NCBI GenBank assembly: GCA_003993805.1
Contig: RSEF01000004.1
Location: 12,580,211-12,644,210 of the forward strand
From: Himantopus leucocephalus
Taxonomy: Eukaryota; Chordata; Aves; Charadriiformes; Recurvirostridae
Direction: 5' to 3'
Length of the DNA: 64,000 nt
Shown one piece after another: positions 25,196-38,400 of this stretch. The position numbers were made by a program, and so were the translations under genes. Positions within the stretch are counted from its first letter, which is position 1, and each line of letters opens with the position of its first letter. The notes below the pieces were generated by a model that did not search any database, was not told where the DNA came from, and saw nothing but the letters and a program-made list of their open reading frames with translations.

Positions 25196-28100
25196 CTGAC
25201 TGCAACTCTACAGTGCAGGAACTCTTCAGTTCTGTTTGATATCATTGAATCAAAATCCAATTTTCAAATGCTAAAACACTCACTAACATAATGTATTTGA
25301 GAATAATCACTCTTATTTTTTAAATAGCAAAAAAGTGAAAGGGGTAACATGCTCCTGCCATTTCAACATATTAAATGAAACAATGTTACTAGTTACAAAA
25401 GGAAAAATAAAATTCATTCTTCAAAATGCCTCATCACATTGCTTCTCCATCGACTGTAACAAAGGCTTGCAAATGTTGTAATGGCTGGAGACATTAATAC
25501 ATTCATGAAGCATATTTTTGTTGCTTGCAGAAAAGTTCAGCATTCTGTTCTAAATTAATACAAGTAACTGCAAACTTACTATAATGAGGATTTTCTTTGA
25601 AATGTTACAGCATCGTGAACATATCCATCTAGTTCCTAAACACCACAATGTAAATTTTCAGTACAATTTTTTTTCATCCGGCAAGGTGGCTCCCTGCAGA
25701 CTTTTGATTCCTGTTTCCTTTAATAAAAGAGATGCTTGTAATGTTTTCTTCCCCAGAACTTGCAGCAACCTCTTCTCGAGAATCAAGTTCTGCTTAAATT
25801 CAACATGGATCAGAAACCAATTTTCTCCCATCTTTACACAAACCTACAAACTAATCCTTTATTTCGGAAGGTGTAAAGACAGTACTTAAAAGGCAAATGG
25901 GGTGTAAAATTGGTTCAGTCCAGATCTCCTATTGTAAATATGGCCTGCAGTGTAATGCAAAATTTTAACTTTTTTTCAGAATTTCAGGTATCTCCATTTT
26001 TTCAGGACAATAAAGAAATTAAACATTTTGCTAACATTCTTGAGCTTGAGGTTTTTTTCCCTACTATTACTCCCATTTTAAGTAACTGTAGAACCAGACT
26101 ACCACAAGGCTGAATTCCTTTGTCAATACTGTGTGACTTAATCACTGGAGGATATTTTCCTGTGTCAACCAGCATTCTTCTTACACAGTGGAACTCTGCT
26201 TAGTTTACTTCTTTTCCTCTCGAAATGACAAGAATTGTGTGCTTTTCAGTGACTATACTTCTTGGGTTTTCTGTTTTCTCTAGCCTTGTGATAATTTTTT
26301 CTTTGATTTCACCGAGCAAATCTCAGTTTGACACTATACATTTTTTTTCCACCCTTCTCCTTGTAAGCACTCCCAGGATCCCATTCCCTTCTCATCATCT
26401 TCCATAGTAAAAGTCATATTGACTTCAATGAAAGAAGGCAACAATTCAGCCTAATGTTGGAACTTAAGACATAAAAATCTAATCGTGATTGAACAGCGCA
26501 CTCTAAACATTCAATTATACTTTCAGTTCTTCTCTGGGAAGTATCTTTGGTATCCAGCAAAAGACTTGTTTACATAGGAACATTATGGACCTTGGAGGCT
26601 GGCCAGAGATTTCAGGCTAAGGACCAGATTCAGTTCCTTAAATAATAAGTAGTTTTTCTCAGTATGTAACCCTGCAGCCTGGACTCCCTCGATGAGGGAC
26701 CTGCACAGGTTTTATCATCCATAGGCTGTTATCTAGGTTGTGGATAGATCAGGCCAAGGAAATAGTCATTGATTCACACTGCCTCTGGTGCTTATCAGCA
26801 CCCATCACCTCTAAAGCAGGGTGTCTCCCTCGCGGTGAATGAAGTCAGATTCTGGATAAACAAAACACACGAAAAAAAGCGCCAAGAATAGTCAGGGTTA
26901 CCTTTATAATATGTCACTGATAAGTAATTGATGACAATAAGAAAAGTACTCTGAAGGAGCTAGGACTTTGGCACTGCCCCTGAACACGTGTCTTATCAGT
27001 AGAGAGAAAGGCAAATTCCTAGAAATTAATTAGTTAGAAGCAAGCTCCTGCTGATATCAGTGGAAATTGCATGCCCAAATACCTTTAAGAATCTGGAACT
27101 ACATTTTTAACTTCTGAACCATGAGAAATAACAAGATATTTCACATTAACAATTAATTCAGCAGCATCTTTAACATGTGGGCCATTCAAATGTTTTTTAG
27201 CATCCATAAACAAGTCACACTTTACTAATTAACCACGACTACTTCTCCAGATCTTGTATTTAATGAGCACTAGCCTCTTTATTTCAAACATTGATTAAAG
27301 ATTAATGTTTTGACAAGCATAAGCCATAGATACGTCAAAATGAAGAATGTGCTGTACTTCAACATTTTTGTTTCATTTCTTGCTAAGCACTTCAGGCTTT
27401 ATGAATAAATAAACTGGAAAATCGAGTAACTTCCTCTAGTGCAGTTTTGAGACACACCTATGAATAATCTGTTTGTAATAAAACCCATTATTTTAAAGTG
27501 AACAATTAACATGCTGTGTTTCATAGTTATGTATGAACGAGAATTGTAACAACTTTACAGTATACGTAAGTGGCAAACAGAAGACATAACCTTAATTGAA
27601 ACATTAAAAATACAGACCTCGCATAAAATCAGCTTTGTAGCTTTGAACAATGTCAGTTACGTATTCTCTCACTGCCGTAAAAATGGGCCACTATTTATAT
27701 GGCTCCCATTCTCACAGTATCTATGTATCATACAATCTTTAATGTATTCACCCTCAACATCACAGGGAAGTTGGTACAAGTACTGTTATGTCCTGAAGCT
27801 AACTCTTACATCCTGAAGCTGAACTACTCACAGCAAACAAAGGATGGGGTGCCTAAAAACCACAAAAGCAATCTTGAGGACAGTTGCTTGTACTTAGGGT
27901 TGCTCAGATTTTCCACCAGTAAAAAAGTCACAAATTTTCAAAGTTCTGCCCTCATGTGTGCTCAGAACTCCTGGGACCTCCAGCCTGACTGGAGTGGCAG
28001 CAACACAGTCTTCATCCTGAGCCAGGCTGGGCTCCAGGAGAACACCAGGATCATGGGGCTTTAGATTATGCTGCAGGGGTACACTTTTCAAATTCCTATA

Positions 28101-30087
28101 GCAATTTTCCTATTGTCAGGTAGGAGTGGGGGGAATTCAGTTTTAAGTAACCTGGAATGAGAGAATACGATTTAATAGCTCTATATTTAGGGTCTCGTCT
28201 GGGAGAATGAGAAGTGGGCCTGTACCTGTTTTAGACTCTTTGAATGTAAGACAACACAGGTGAGAACCTGTGACCTTACAATCTACTTAACTAATATCTA
28301 AAATCTCTCAGAGTTGCTATTATAACTCTGAAGTCCAAGACATAAGTGTGTCCAATGCCTCTCAGTAGCTCTCCAGCAACGGAGTGCCTGGATCCCACAT
28401 CTGTCAAACACAAGTCCAGTGCACTAACTTCTTCAACATCTACGGATCTGTCACGGGGACACCAGCCCCTCACATCCCAAGTGATAATTTAACCAACAGC
28501 AGTTAATGCATTATTGTTTGTACATTTAAAAAAAAGAAAATTTCTCCATAATCAAGTTTACCATCTGCTAAGCCTAACTTGACAGGCTCGATGGAATGGA
28601 CTCCTAAATGTCATGGTGTGGTTTTCTTAGATGTTAATTTTACTTTCAGACTCAAAAGGGTGTTCATCTCTAGATCTTGGAACAAACATTGAATGTAGCT
28701 TTAATCTGTACTTCATCTTTCTACTGAATGAGACAAATCAAAGACTCTCAGCTGTTTTTGCACATTTCCTAGATGTCAGTTAACAGATCATGATAAACTT
28801 AATAACTATCTGCAATAACTTCTGTGCATCAAAATGCTCAATTTCTAGATCAAGTCATAAGGGCTGGTTGGGAGGGCTCTGTGTATGTTTGTTTTCTTGA
28901 AGTATCTCACAAATTGCCACTGACTGATGTAGAAAGCCCACGTTACAGGTCTCCTCTTGAGCCTTCTGTTAAGCAGAACTCAAATTAGGACATCAGCCTT
29001 TAGTGCCTCTGCACCACTTCAGTCAGATAGGAGCCTCACTGGATGAGACTCAGAGAGGTTTCTGTAGAGCCAGGACATTATCTTAGTTACTTGTGGGGGA
29101 GGGAAAAAGAAATAGATAGCTTAGAATAGCAGCCAGCTAAGAGAGTGAATTTTGGAAGCATGTAACAAATAACTTAATCATGTGGTATTCCTGCCGATCA
29201 GAGATTTTTTATTTCTTTGATGTGCTTATTAACATGAAGAGGTTCTCCACACTTTATATATCACCAAAGGGATATAAGGTTAACCTCCTTATAAGCTTAT
29301 GATCAGAAGCAGACTTTCATAGCCATGCAAGGCACTGCCATTGTGTCAATTTTCAGATTCTTTTGCTTAATACAGAGCATATATCTTGGTTTTATTTTTA
29401 AAAGCTTGTTTTCTAGTTAACTGCTTAAATTAACAGGCATAAAAATACTTTTCATTTTTTCATGGCTGCTGCTAAGTTCCCTGTATGTGCAGGAGCTAGG
29501 CTGAGAAATCAAAGCTGTTGGTAATCCCAGCAAAAAGTAAAAGCAATATAGATATCTGTGGCCCATCCCTCTTCAAAGTGTTCTTTGTAAATGTGTGCCA
29601 CACTTCTTAGAATTAGATCTAAAATTTGCAGACACCAAATTTTAGTGTGGGATTCATATCACCTAACTTTAGACTTCTGTGATGTAACCATCTATGTCTG
29701 ATCTAATTATAGACGCCCTTTATAGATAACGAAAAGAAAAGGCACTTCTAAAACTCATTTTTTGTGGAATTATTTTAGTAATCTATCTTTAGATGAGATA
29801 AAACATCCCTGGAAGTGCCCACTTCTACTCTACCCTCTATGACAGGAGCTGTGATGACTGCCTTAGATGTAGACATATGAACACGGACATCTAAAATTCA
29901 GCACAAACTCTTTTATCCAGGAAATGCCTGTACAAGTTTTGGCTACAGCACAACAGTAGCTATTCACTGAAATAAGACCAGCAGTTATAACAGATGCTGG
30001 AAAGGTTTGCACAATCACAGTAATAATTCCAGGGACACTGGCCTTTTTCATTCCAAAGAATCCACAAACCTGCAAACTAGCAATAGG
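25196..30087. other. Unique AT-rich non-coding DNA
   Basis: No gene or transposon is recognised. The longest frame is 121 codons (27699-28064, plus). Its 3' third is GC-richer, but no domain is recognised. A short 20-bp-spaced repeat of TCCTGAAGCT lies at 27791 and 27811. Confidence 0.5.
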
Positions 30088-30168
30088 ACGTATACACATA
30101 TATATAAAAGCATATACATATACAGCTATATGTATGTATATATAGTGAGAGAGATGGGGAGGGAGGGA
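30088..30168. repeat. TA/CA-rich simple repeat followed by a purine tract
   Basis: Alternating TA and CA/TG dinucleotides (about 30090-30144) run into a GA- and G-rich segment (30145-30168) with three G-runs of three or more. The frames that cross it (for example 29863-30177 minus) are low-complexity artefacts. Confidence 0.8.
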
Positions 30169-31114
30169 GCATGGCAAAAATCATTCCACTATTGCCAACA
30201 ATTTAATGCAAGTTACAGAAATCATAAAGCCTTGTGTCTGCAGTTCTAACAAAAATATATATCACATACTCCTTTTTAAAGTGGAAGAAACTAGATGCTT
30301 CAGAAGAGCATATGGAACAACGATGAAGGAGCATTTTTCATTTCAGTATAATAGTAGTATAGTATATTTACACTTAAAACAACTGTGATGTGAAGGAAGA
30401 AAACCTTGAAAAGTGTCATTAGGAACAGTTCATGAGGGAAGACAATGAATGTTGTTTAGCCTAATTTGGCTAGGGACTGAATTTAAAAATACATTTAAAT
30501 CTCAGCTTAGGTGCTAAGCACTACAGCAACTAAGTCTTTTTGTAGATTGAGTCTAAAAAAAATATTTAGATTTTTTTTCAATTAATTCATTTCCAGCAGT
30601 GCTTCTCAGTACACTGTGTTCTGCAATGGAAACGCATACTGTCTCATTTGAATAGCACTCAAAAAGAACAGAAAGAGTATTTAGAGCAAAGGAAGCCTAC
30701 CACACGAGTGTCTTCTTTTCAAATTATTAGTGAACAAGAAACATGAAATTAAATCTATTTAAAGCAAACACTACTATTTCAGGGCATTTCATTCAGTTGG
30801 ATTTCACAGAGAACCATCAACAATTCAGTACAATTATGTGGTAAAAACAAATAAGCCAGAACTGACATTTTTCTTCCTCTGTTTTCTTCCTCTGTTCCTT
30901 CAGCCTCTACAAATATGAATTAAAAGAATGGGATGATGGTTTTAAAAAGGGCTTCATTTTAACCTTTGAATATATGCAAAACCAATATTCAGCTCCCTTT
31001 TTCTAAAAAGACAGATGAAAATGTGAGGAATAAGCAAGTTTTTAAGGAACAGTACTGAATATTCAAAATGTAATTTGTTTAGAAAACTCAGGCTTGCATG
31101 TCAGAGAAAATCCG
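30169..31114. other. Unique AT-rich non-coding DNA
   Basis: Nothing gene-like is seen. A 13-bp tandem repeat of TTCTTCCTCTGTT lies at 30871-30896. Confidence 0.55.
30871..30896. repeat. 13-bp perfect tandem repeat, two copies
   Basis: TTCTTCCTCTGTT occurs twice in a row with no mismatch. Confidence 0.85.
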
Positions 31115-31592
31115 TGTTGTGGTTTGGGCTGGACTGGCCACTGGAACAAACGACAAATGCTCTCTTTTACTTCTTGCCCCTTCAGAGAAGGGAAAGCTTC
31201 TCCTTCAGGGAAAGACGGATGAGAGAGAAAAGAGACTTACGAGTTTAAAAGAAATTAAACCACTTTAATGAAATAGTAATAATAAAAAGAAAATATAATA
31301 ATATCAAAAAAGAAAATAANNNNNNNNNNNNNNNNNNNNNNNNNNNNNNNNNNNNNNNNNNNNNNNNNNNNNNNNNNNNNNNNNNNNNNNNNNNNNNNNN
31401 NNNNNNNNNNNNNNNNNNNCATACCATTCCCTGACGTAAATTATAAACAATCAGGTCTTATCGCTCTGGAAGTGGACAGTGTCTGAAAAATATGCTTTTA
31501 ATTTCAGAGAGTTCAGGTAGTTCAAAGAGGCTTAGCTGCTAAGTGAAATTACTGAACAGAAAATTGGTTCTGGTTTACCTCAAACGAGAACA
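31115..31592. mobile_element. Endogenous retrovirus solo LTR (avian ERV type), interrupted by a gap
   Basis: The element starts TGTTGTGGTTTGGGCTGG and ends CAAACGAGAACA, giving TGTT...AACA inverted ends. It is flanked by ATCCG (31110-31114) and ATCTG (31593-31597), a 5-bp target-site duplication with one mismatch. The sequence style (TGTGGTTT end, GAGAAAAGAGACTTACGAG, AATAGTAATAATAA-rich middle, GTGAAATTACTGAACAG) is like LTRs common in bird genomes. A 100-N gap sits inside, so the true length is unknown (378 sequenced bases). No gag/pol/env sequence is adjacent, so this is a solo LTR left after recombination. The likely transcriptional direction is minus by resemblance to related LTRs, but I am not sure. 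Confidence 0.75.
31320..31419. other. Assembly gap (100 N) inside the LTR
   Basis: Exactly 100 N, preceded by an A/T-rich low-complexity tract. The apparent open frame at 31245-31427 is an artefact of the gap. Confidence 0.97.
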
Positions 31593-31597
31593 ATCTG

Positions 31598-34500
31598 TTC
31601 TGTCCCAGGTTTGGTATTACTTGAATTCTTATTTTGAAAAATCACTGAGATACAGGTGGTTTTGACTAGAAAGTTTCTCTCATCTCAGAATAGGAGATGG
31701 AATGGGATTTATAGACTGCCTAGTCCTTATTTCTGCTTTTGACTAAAGGGTCAGCAAGGGAGAGACAGGAGGAAGAGACAAAGTTTTTTCCCCACTTCAC
31801 CCCTACCTTTCTGAGAGACAAACACAGAAACGCGTCATCGGAACAGTCGGCGATATGAGTCAAGAGAAGAGGCTCTGGATAAGTACAGACAATGTGGGCA
31901 GATGCTGTAAGGTTCAGAAGAGTACAAGGGTGCACTGGCTCCATCAGGTATACCTGCGCACTACTGACCTATTTAAACCTGATTGCCAGGCTTAGGAATA
32001 ACGCATTTGTTACACAGAGATAAATTCCTTCAGCAAATCATTTACTTTCAGGTTGATGCAGGTCATACACCATATCAACTGCACAAACTGCTTTTTTAAA
32101 CTCTCAGGCACTTATTTGTTTTTAGTATATCAGTATATGTATTACTTATATAATTACTGTTGGTTGAAGACTTTATCATATAAGCTTTAGAGGGCACAAA
32201 GTATATAAACTGTGTCTTTTAATTAAAAGAATCTTACATAATAATCACTTAATCTATTCTGAGCTCTCTGAGATAGTAGTCAGGTTTACCTAATCTATAT
32301 AACTGTCACGATTTTAATTGACTAATGGTTAACAGGGATTTCTAAAACAGATTAAATCAATAGCATTAAGCAAAAAGACAGATTTCTAATGAGACTCATT
32401 GATTTGGTGGCTGATTTTTAATGATTCCAGAATGAGCAAGCAATGTCTTATAGAAGAGAATTACAACATCCCAACAGGGCTTTATTACCTTGTTTGAGGA
32501 GTGCTGTATGTTGTTTTCAGTAAGAAATAATTCATTCACAGAAGTACTTCACTGTTTTAATTCCACATGTGACAGTTAAGGATATTGTTAACCTAGAAAC
32601 GATAAAAAGCTCTGGAAAAATACCAGTAAGGCTGCTGTTTTTGTTAAGGCATCAAGCAGGACATAATTGATTGTGTCCTGCAATCCCAAGCCCATGAATT
32701 TCCAAGACCAGCGTACCCTCTGAAGTGCACCATGAACTCCTTATTGACTGTATTTCCTTGCAAAAGAAAGTCTGCACAGGGAACAGTAAAACCAGGTGCC
32801 TACCACTGTAAAGGCCACACGCCAGGCCAACCATGGAGTAAACCTGCGCCATCGCACACAAAAGAGCAGTTGCCACATTTTTATATCAACTTGCAGTTTG
32901 ACTTTGAACAAGCAGCTGCACCTCTTTGAGACTCAATTCTCCACTTAACATTCATTCTTATAGTCAAATACCTAAGCTACCTCAAGGTCAATTCCTCACT
33001 TAATATTCATTCTCAAATTTATATTCTTTTTCCTATCCAAAACAAATTTTCATTCCATGTCATCTTCACCCTTTGCTGTACAGTTCAAAAGCAATGTTGT
33101 ATACAGACTTTCTCATCTCTACAGCATTCGGCCTTCTGTTTTTTTAAGAAGCCAAAGACTTACTCATAGTTTTCTAAATCAGAAAAAGCCATTGAAAATC
33201 TTGCAATTTACTGATTTTTTTCACCTAACTTTGGCCATGATCCTCCTTACCAGATCACATTATTTAGTTTCAAAACACTTCCTAAAATTCTTTCTCAGGA
33301 TGTCTTCCCCCAACCCAACTTTTTTCCAGCTACATCTGTCAGAGTTCCTTTGTTTTGCAATGACCCAGGACTTGACCTAATATCTCCTTTATAAGGGAAA
33401 TAAAAATGTTGAATCAGTGTAAGATTTTTTTAAATTTAGTTGAATTTAATTATCCTGTTAACAATACTAAATTATACATCTATATTCTGTTAATCTATGT
33501 GCCAATATCTCTCCAGTATTTTCCAAGCAAATTCTTTAAGCAGGACCCAAGATATTTTTCCCAGATAAAGATTAGACAGCTAAGATTTTTTATTTTTAAA
33601 ACTCATGTCTAAGCTTTACAACCATTGATACAGAGCCACAAGTAGCTCAAAAACTAAATACAACTTGGTCTCCCTGGTCCAGCTTCTCATATGATTTTGT
33701 GAGTAGATATGCCATTTTTTCTCTCATATGGTAGGGAAGGAAGAGAGAAAAAATGATTTCAAAATGCTGACATCTGAAAAGTGTTGACCACATTCAAGTT
33801 GAAAATGCTTGACCTCAAGGCTGTAACAGCCACTGGCATAAAAAGCAAGGAAGTGCTGCATTTGATAAGTTGCTCTTATATTTGGGGTGAAACATAAAAG
33901 ATCTACAGTGGCTGAGGTTACTAGATACGCAGTAAAAAGGCAAGGTTAAACTTCCTGTCAAATTCCAGCACAAGCAATTTCACTCTGAGTTTTTAAACGT
34001 CCCGCTGCTATTTCAAGTAGCTATTGCATTTTTCAGTCCCCTTAGTGAAGTGCTGCTCACTGCTAAAGAATTACCACCTTTGTAATAGTGCGTAGCATGT
34101 GGATTGAAACGATCCCTACACCTTGCAGTGAAAACCACTATCATGGAGTTCTGTGAATGGCTTCTAAATACCCATACAACCTGTCACGGGGCAAGTATAA
34201 ACATTGGCTAGCCTACAACATAATTTTAGGAACTCGATAAAATACTTTAAAAGTCCTTTCAGGTCACACCTTGAGTTTTTACCGCAAAAACATTTGTCAT
34301 CTACAAAGAACTCCTGAATCAAAAAGGAAAAAAAGTAATAACAAAAATAGATGCAGCAAAAATTGGGAAACATAAATACAACCATTGGCAAATGGATCAG
34401 CTTTAGCTGACGAATCAAAGCACTGTCAGCTTCAGCATGAGTGTGATCAATGACAAACCCATTTGGCCAGGACACTCAAAACATCTCAAAAGACAGTCCT

Positions 34501-34854
34501 GTTCTATTCCATTTACACTCACCCGCCTGTCCTTCAACAAACCTTCCATTTCCCTGTTTTAAGTATCTCACATAATGCAGTTCTTTTCCTGGAAAGTGTA
34601 GACGGGACGTGCATAGATTTTTTTTTTTTAATCCTAGGGTCTAATGTTAACCAGTCATGAATTCAAACAGTTGTTAAGATAATATATTCTCTTTTATATC
34701 CTTAATTCTCTCATTTCTCTACTATGTCTTGTTATACCAAACAACAATTACCATGTTTTACTTTTATCGGATTTTATGATAAAAGAAGATATATTGTACC
34801 ATTTTTCATGGTGTATATCTTCAGTGGGAAAAGATCTTACTTTGGGATATTCAC
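31598..34854. other. Unique AT-rich non-coding DNA
   Basis: No gene is recognised; open frames reach at most 107 codons (33057-33380, in pyrimidine-rich DNA). It includes a diverged 28-bp direct repeat at 32933-33015. Confidence 0.55.
32933..33015. repeat. 28-bp direct repeat pair, 55-bp period
   Basis: The segment beginning TCAATTCTCCACTTAACATT (32933-32960) recurs at 32988-33015 with three transitions. No n lies between the copies, so unlike the self-overlaps this looks like a genuine old local duplication. Confidence 0.7.
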
Positions 34855-34858
34855 TTTT

Positions 34859-34889
34859 ACTGAGATTAATTCCCACAATTAATCTCAGT
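34859..34889. repeat. Perfect 13-bp inverted repeat with 5-nt loop
   Basis: ACTGAGATTAATT (34859-34871) and its exact reverse complement (34877-34889) flank CCCAC. The stem can extend by a wobble and two A-T pairs. It contains TTAAT/ATTAA homeodomain-type cores. Confidence 0.9.
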
Positions 34890-34892
34890 GAA

Positions 34893-35399
34893 TTATATGT
34901 TTAATTAGATGCCTATTAATTTTTTATGCCTCCAATGAGTTAAAGAGTTAATCTTGAGGAAACCAGAAAAGCATTGAATTAAAATATACGGTCGTTTAAA
35001 TTGATATTGTGCATAAATATAAGTAATGAACCAGATGCATGTTTTAATACAGGCAATAATGTTCCCTGAAGATACACATTAGGAAATGTCCTTCTATAGG
35101 TATTTTTCACTCTAAAACCCTGTAAAATATGTATTTACTGTCGTGTTTTCATTTTTGGTCCTCCAAAAAATTGTATGATTGAAGGAGCGTTTTTCATTTT
35201 TGTGCCATTCTGTTCCATTGTCTCAGAGACACAGAGATTAGGAGAAACACATAAAAAGTGAGAGTATCTTTTAAAGTGCAGTTGTATGAGATGCCTGCAG
35301 CAGGATTTGAAGGGTAGAGGGTGAAATACAAACGTAAAAACACTGAACGCGTACCAAAATGCTTTGCTCAGAAAGCTTAAAGTTGGTGTATTCTACTGA
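34893..35399. other. AT-rich non-coding DNA, nothing recognised
   Basis: No open frame of note, repeat or RNA signature is seen. Confidence 0.6.
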
Positions 35400-35406
35400 T
35401 TTTTTT

Positions 35407-35425
35407 GGGGGGGCGGGTGGGGGGG
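35407..35425 (+). other. Candidate G-quadruplex (plus strand)
   Basis: G7-C-G3-T-G7 preceded by seven T. The two G7 runs can each give two tracts, so a compact four-tract quadruplex with single-nucleotide loops is possible. Confidence 0.6.
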
Positions 35426-38400
35426 ATGGAAGAAAGGAGGCATGAGGAAATACTTGGGAGATTAAACTATAACCTTGCTCATTTCCAAAAAGTAGTTGTG
35501 AATGCAAAGCCCACGACATGTCCAGGACATAAAAATGGAATGGTTCACCCCAAAGAATCCCTTTCCCTATAGATGTCTCACCGTTTGGGCCCGGGCCAAG
35601 CTCACAGCCCCACCTTCCCTCTAATAATGTGTGTAGTCTACGGGTCTCTCATGAAGCTGTCAGAATATACTTTTCTTTAAATATTTGAACTTTTTAGGCT
35701 TTTTTAATCACTCCCAGACATCCTTTCTCAGTCCCCTTATATTGTTTAGTCCTCTGTTAAGGACCTGCACTGATAACCCAGTGTGCATTTTTGGACAGAG
35801 TATAAAGTCCAGTTTCTAAACGATAATTATTCGTACTACCTGAAAGTACAAAAATTCCGCACCTATGAATAAATCCCAAAGCTTCAAGAGATGGAGTTCA
35901 ATTTCCTCTATCATGTAGATGAAATTTCTCTTGTTGACTTTCAAGGGCCAGTGTATTAATTAACTGTACCTTGGAAGCATATTGGATACATTTTACTCTT
36001 TCACTGACTCCCTGTGAATCCAAAACTAGCGTGCATCTCAGTTGCTCCATTCAGAAAATAGGGAATGCTATTCAGATTCCAGAAAATGCCATGATTCTGA
36101 ACTCTAACTGTGGTTCCTTTTTTCCCCACTGATACATACTTAATCATATATACAACTGATGTTTAGTGAGTGGATAGCAAAATCACTACCTCCCTAGGAA
36201 CATCTGCAATCACTCTTAATAACTATTAAGTTTTTAAATGAGCTTACAGTTTCATTAATTTTCAAACAGTGGCTCAACCATCTTAGGAAATGAGTCATTA
36301 CTTCCCAACAATCTTGAAAGCAGTTTTTGGAATGTGATTTTTTGTGGCAGTGTTCTGCAGCAGTGAAGGTCTTTTTGACAGTGTAATCTGCAGTGGAAAA
36401 TAGATACTGATTTGTATTAGTATTTTGTTTTCTTAAATGTCTTCCTGGCCTTTGTAATTATGCAGAAGTGAGAAGTAACTGAGCTTTTTGCCTCGATGCG
36501 GCATTGAAAATACAGGATATACTGCCATTGCTCCATGCAAGTCCGAAGTAGAAGCTTTAGCGAAGAGATTTCAACATCAGAACTGCAAAGGAGGAGAAAA
36601 TTTCCCTTCTGTGGGCTTCAAGGAGCTTGTTAAAAAAAAAAAACAAAACAAAACAGGTTCCAACAACTTCAGTTTGGATATCTCTTGGTATGCCCTGAAA
36701 GTCTTTCTTGGAAGAGTGTGCCAGTGGCTAAGTAAAAGAACGCTTCAAATAAAACCCATTTCAAAAGTCTGGTCAATAACAGCTGCATATTTCACTGTGA
36801 GCAAATGAAATAGTACATAGTAACAATTTTGATGAGAAAGTTTTCATTGAAACTGACTTTAATGGAAAATCTGGGTTTCAACTAAATTTATTTTTTCATG
36901 ACAGGTGAATGTTTTTCACCAAATAAGTGTGCATTATAAAAAAGGCAATTTTTACTGCAGATGAACTATTTTAAGCTCCCAACCTTTTTCTATTTCTCCC
37001 CTTTGAATTCCCCACTCCTGCCAAAAAAAAGCGATTTAAACACCTCTAGATGTGCTATATGGGAATTCAGTACAGATGCCTTCATCCTCTCCAATGTCCT
37101 ATGTTCCATGTCTGCTCTACATCTTCATTGATGATCACAACCAGGGCAAAAACACAAGACAGGTCAGCAAGAGAAGCCAGGGCACTTTTTGGAGACACTG
37201 ACTAGCCCACCATAGACTAAGCAGGAGATACCAGTCTGACAAATCTCGGAGACACTTGAATAGATACTTTACAATTTTGGCTCATGGTTTTCAGGAGACA
37301 GTTTTCTTTTGTCAATACTATTATCCTAAATTTAAAATTTTCTACAAAACTATCCCATTTGTCACACTGGCTTTAATAGTAAAACACTCATGTTTCAGGC
37401 CAGGAAAGCAAAGCTCTTGATACCGTACATTAAAAAGTAATGCCATACATCTGAATATTTTGGCAATGGTCTTAACACACCAGCTGCTTCCCTCTCCCCC
37501 TGCAGATAGAGCTAAACACATTTTCTACGAAAGGGAAGAGAACTAAGTTTAGGTCTACTAATTGCATTTTAGTCGCATAAATACGGTCATTCACCCCACT
37601 TCAAAGGTTTCAAAATCTTTTCCTTTATCATTGCACACTTCTTTTCCTTGCAGAAAGGGGAAAAATGTAAAATACCTCCACTTATTTCTGCTCACTCCAA
37701 GAAGAAAGACCTATGGACTTGCCCTATCACTTTGAATTTATGATTTAGATTTAATTCCTTCTGTAGAAAACAGCAAAGGAAGCTCTTGCTTTAGTTTCTC
37801 CATTATAACCCTAACAGTTTAATTAATTTTAAGAAGGTAGATTTCTGCTACGGTTCCCATTACTTTTCATCAGATTGGGACCCAACACTAGGGCTATTTT
37901 TTCATTTTTATAAGTTATTACAACTCTTTATTTGATTTTCATTCATCTTGTGTATTAGAAATATGAGCTGATAACATCTTCAGTTAAATCCAATTAAACT
38001 TGGTTTACACTGAATATTTCCTATTTTCTGTCCTGCCAGTGTCCAGGTGATGAGATCATAATATTTTTATAAATGCTTTTAATGCTTACACTGTCTATTA
38101 TTCTCTGCTAAATTTGAAGCCAAAATAGCCATGGTAAATAATTCAATATTGGAATTTCAATGGAGAAAAGGCAAAATTATTTCATCTTCACTTCATGTTT
38201 TTTAAAAGGGTCTTTAGATGCAGAGAGATCCTGTACACATTCCACAAAGTTCTACCCTGACCACTACATTACTGGACCAGGAAGAATACTAGACCAGTCC
38301 TGATTAATAACAGTATTTCTGAAGAGTATTGTCTTGTTCTATCATTGGGGTGATCTGTTTTGGAAAAGTGCACAGTAAAATTCTGGGGCAAAATTAATCC

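Noticed and set aside
31245..31427. 60-codon minus-strand frame
   Set aside because: It spans the 100-N gap inside an LTR and is low complexity.
34856..34892. miRNA precursor
   Set aside because: The stem is only about 13-16 bp with a 5-nt loop, well below precursor size.
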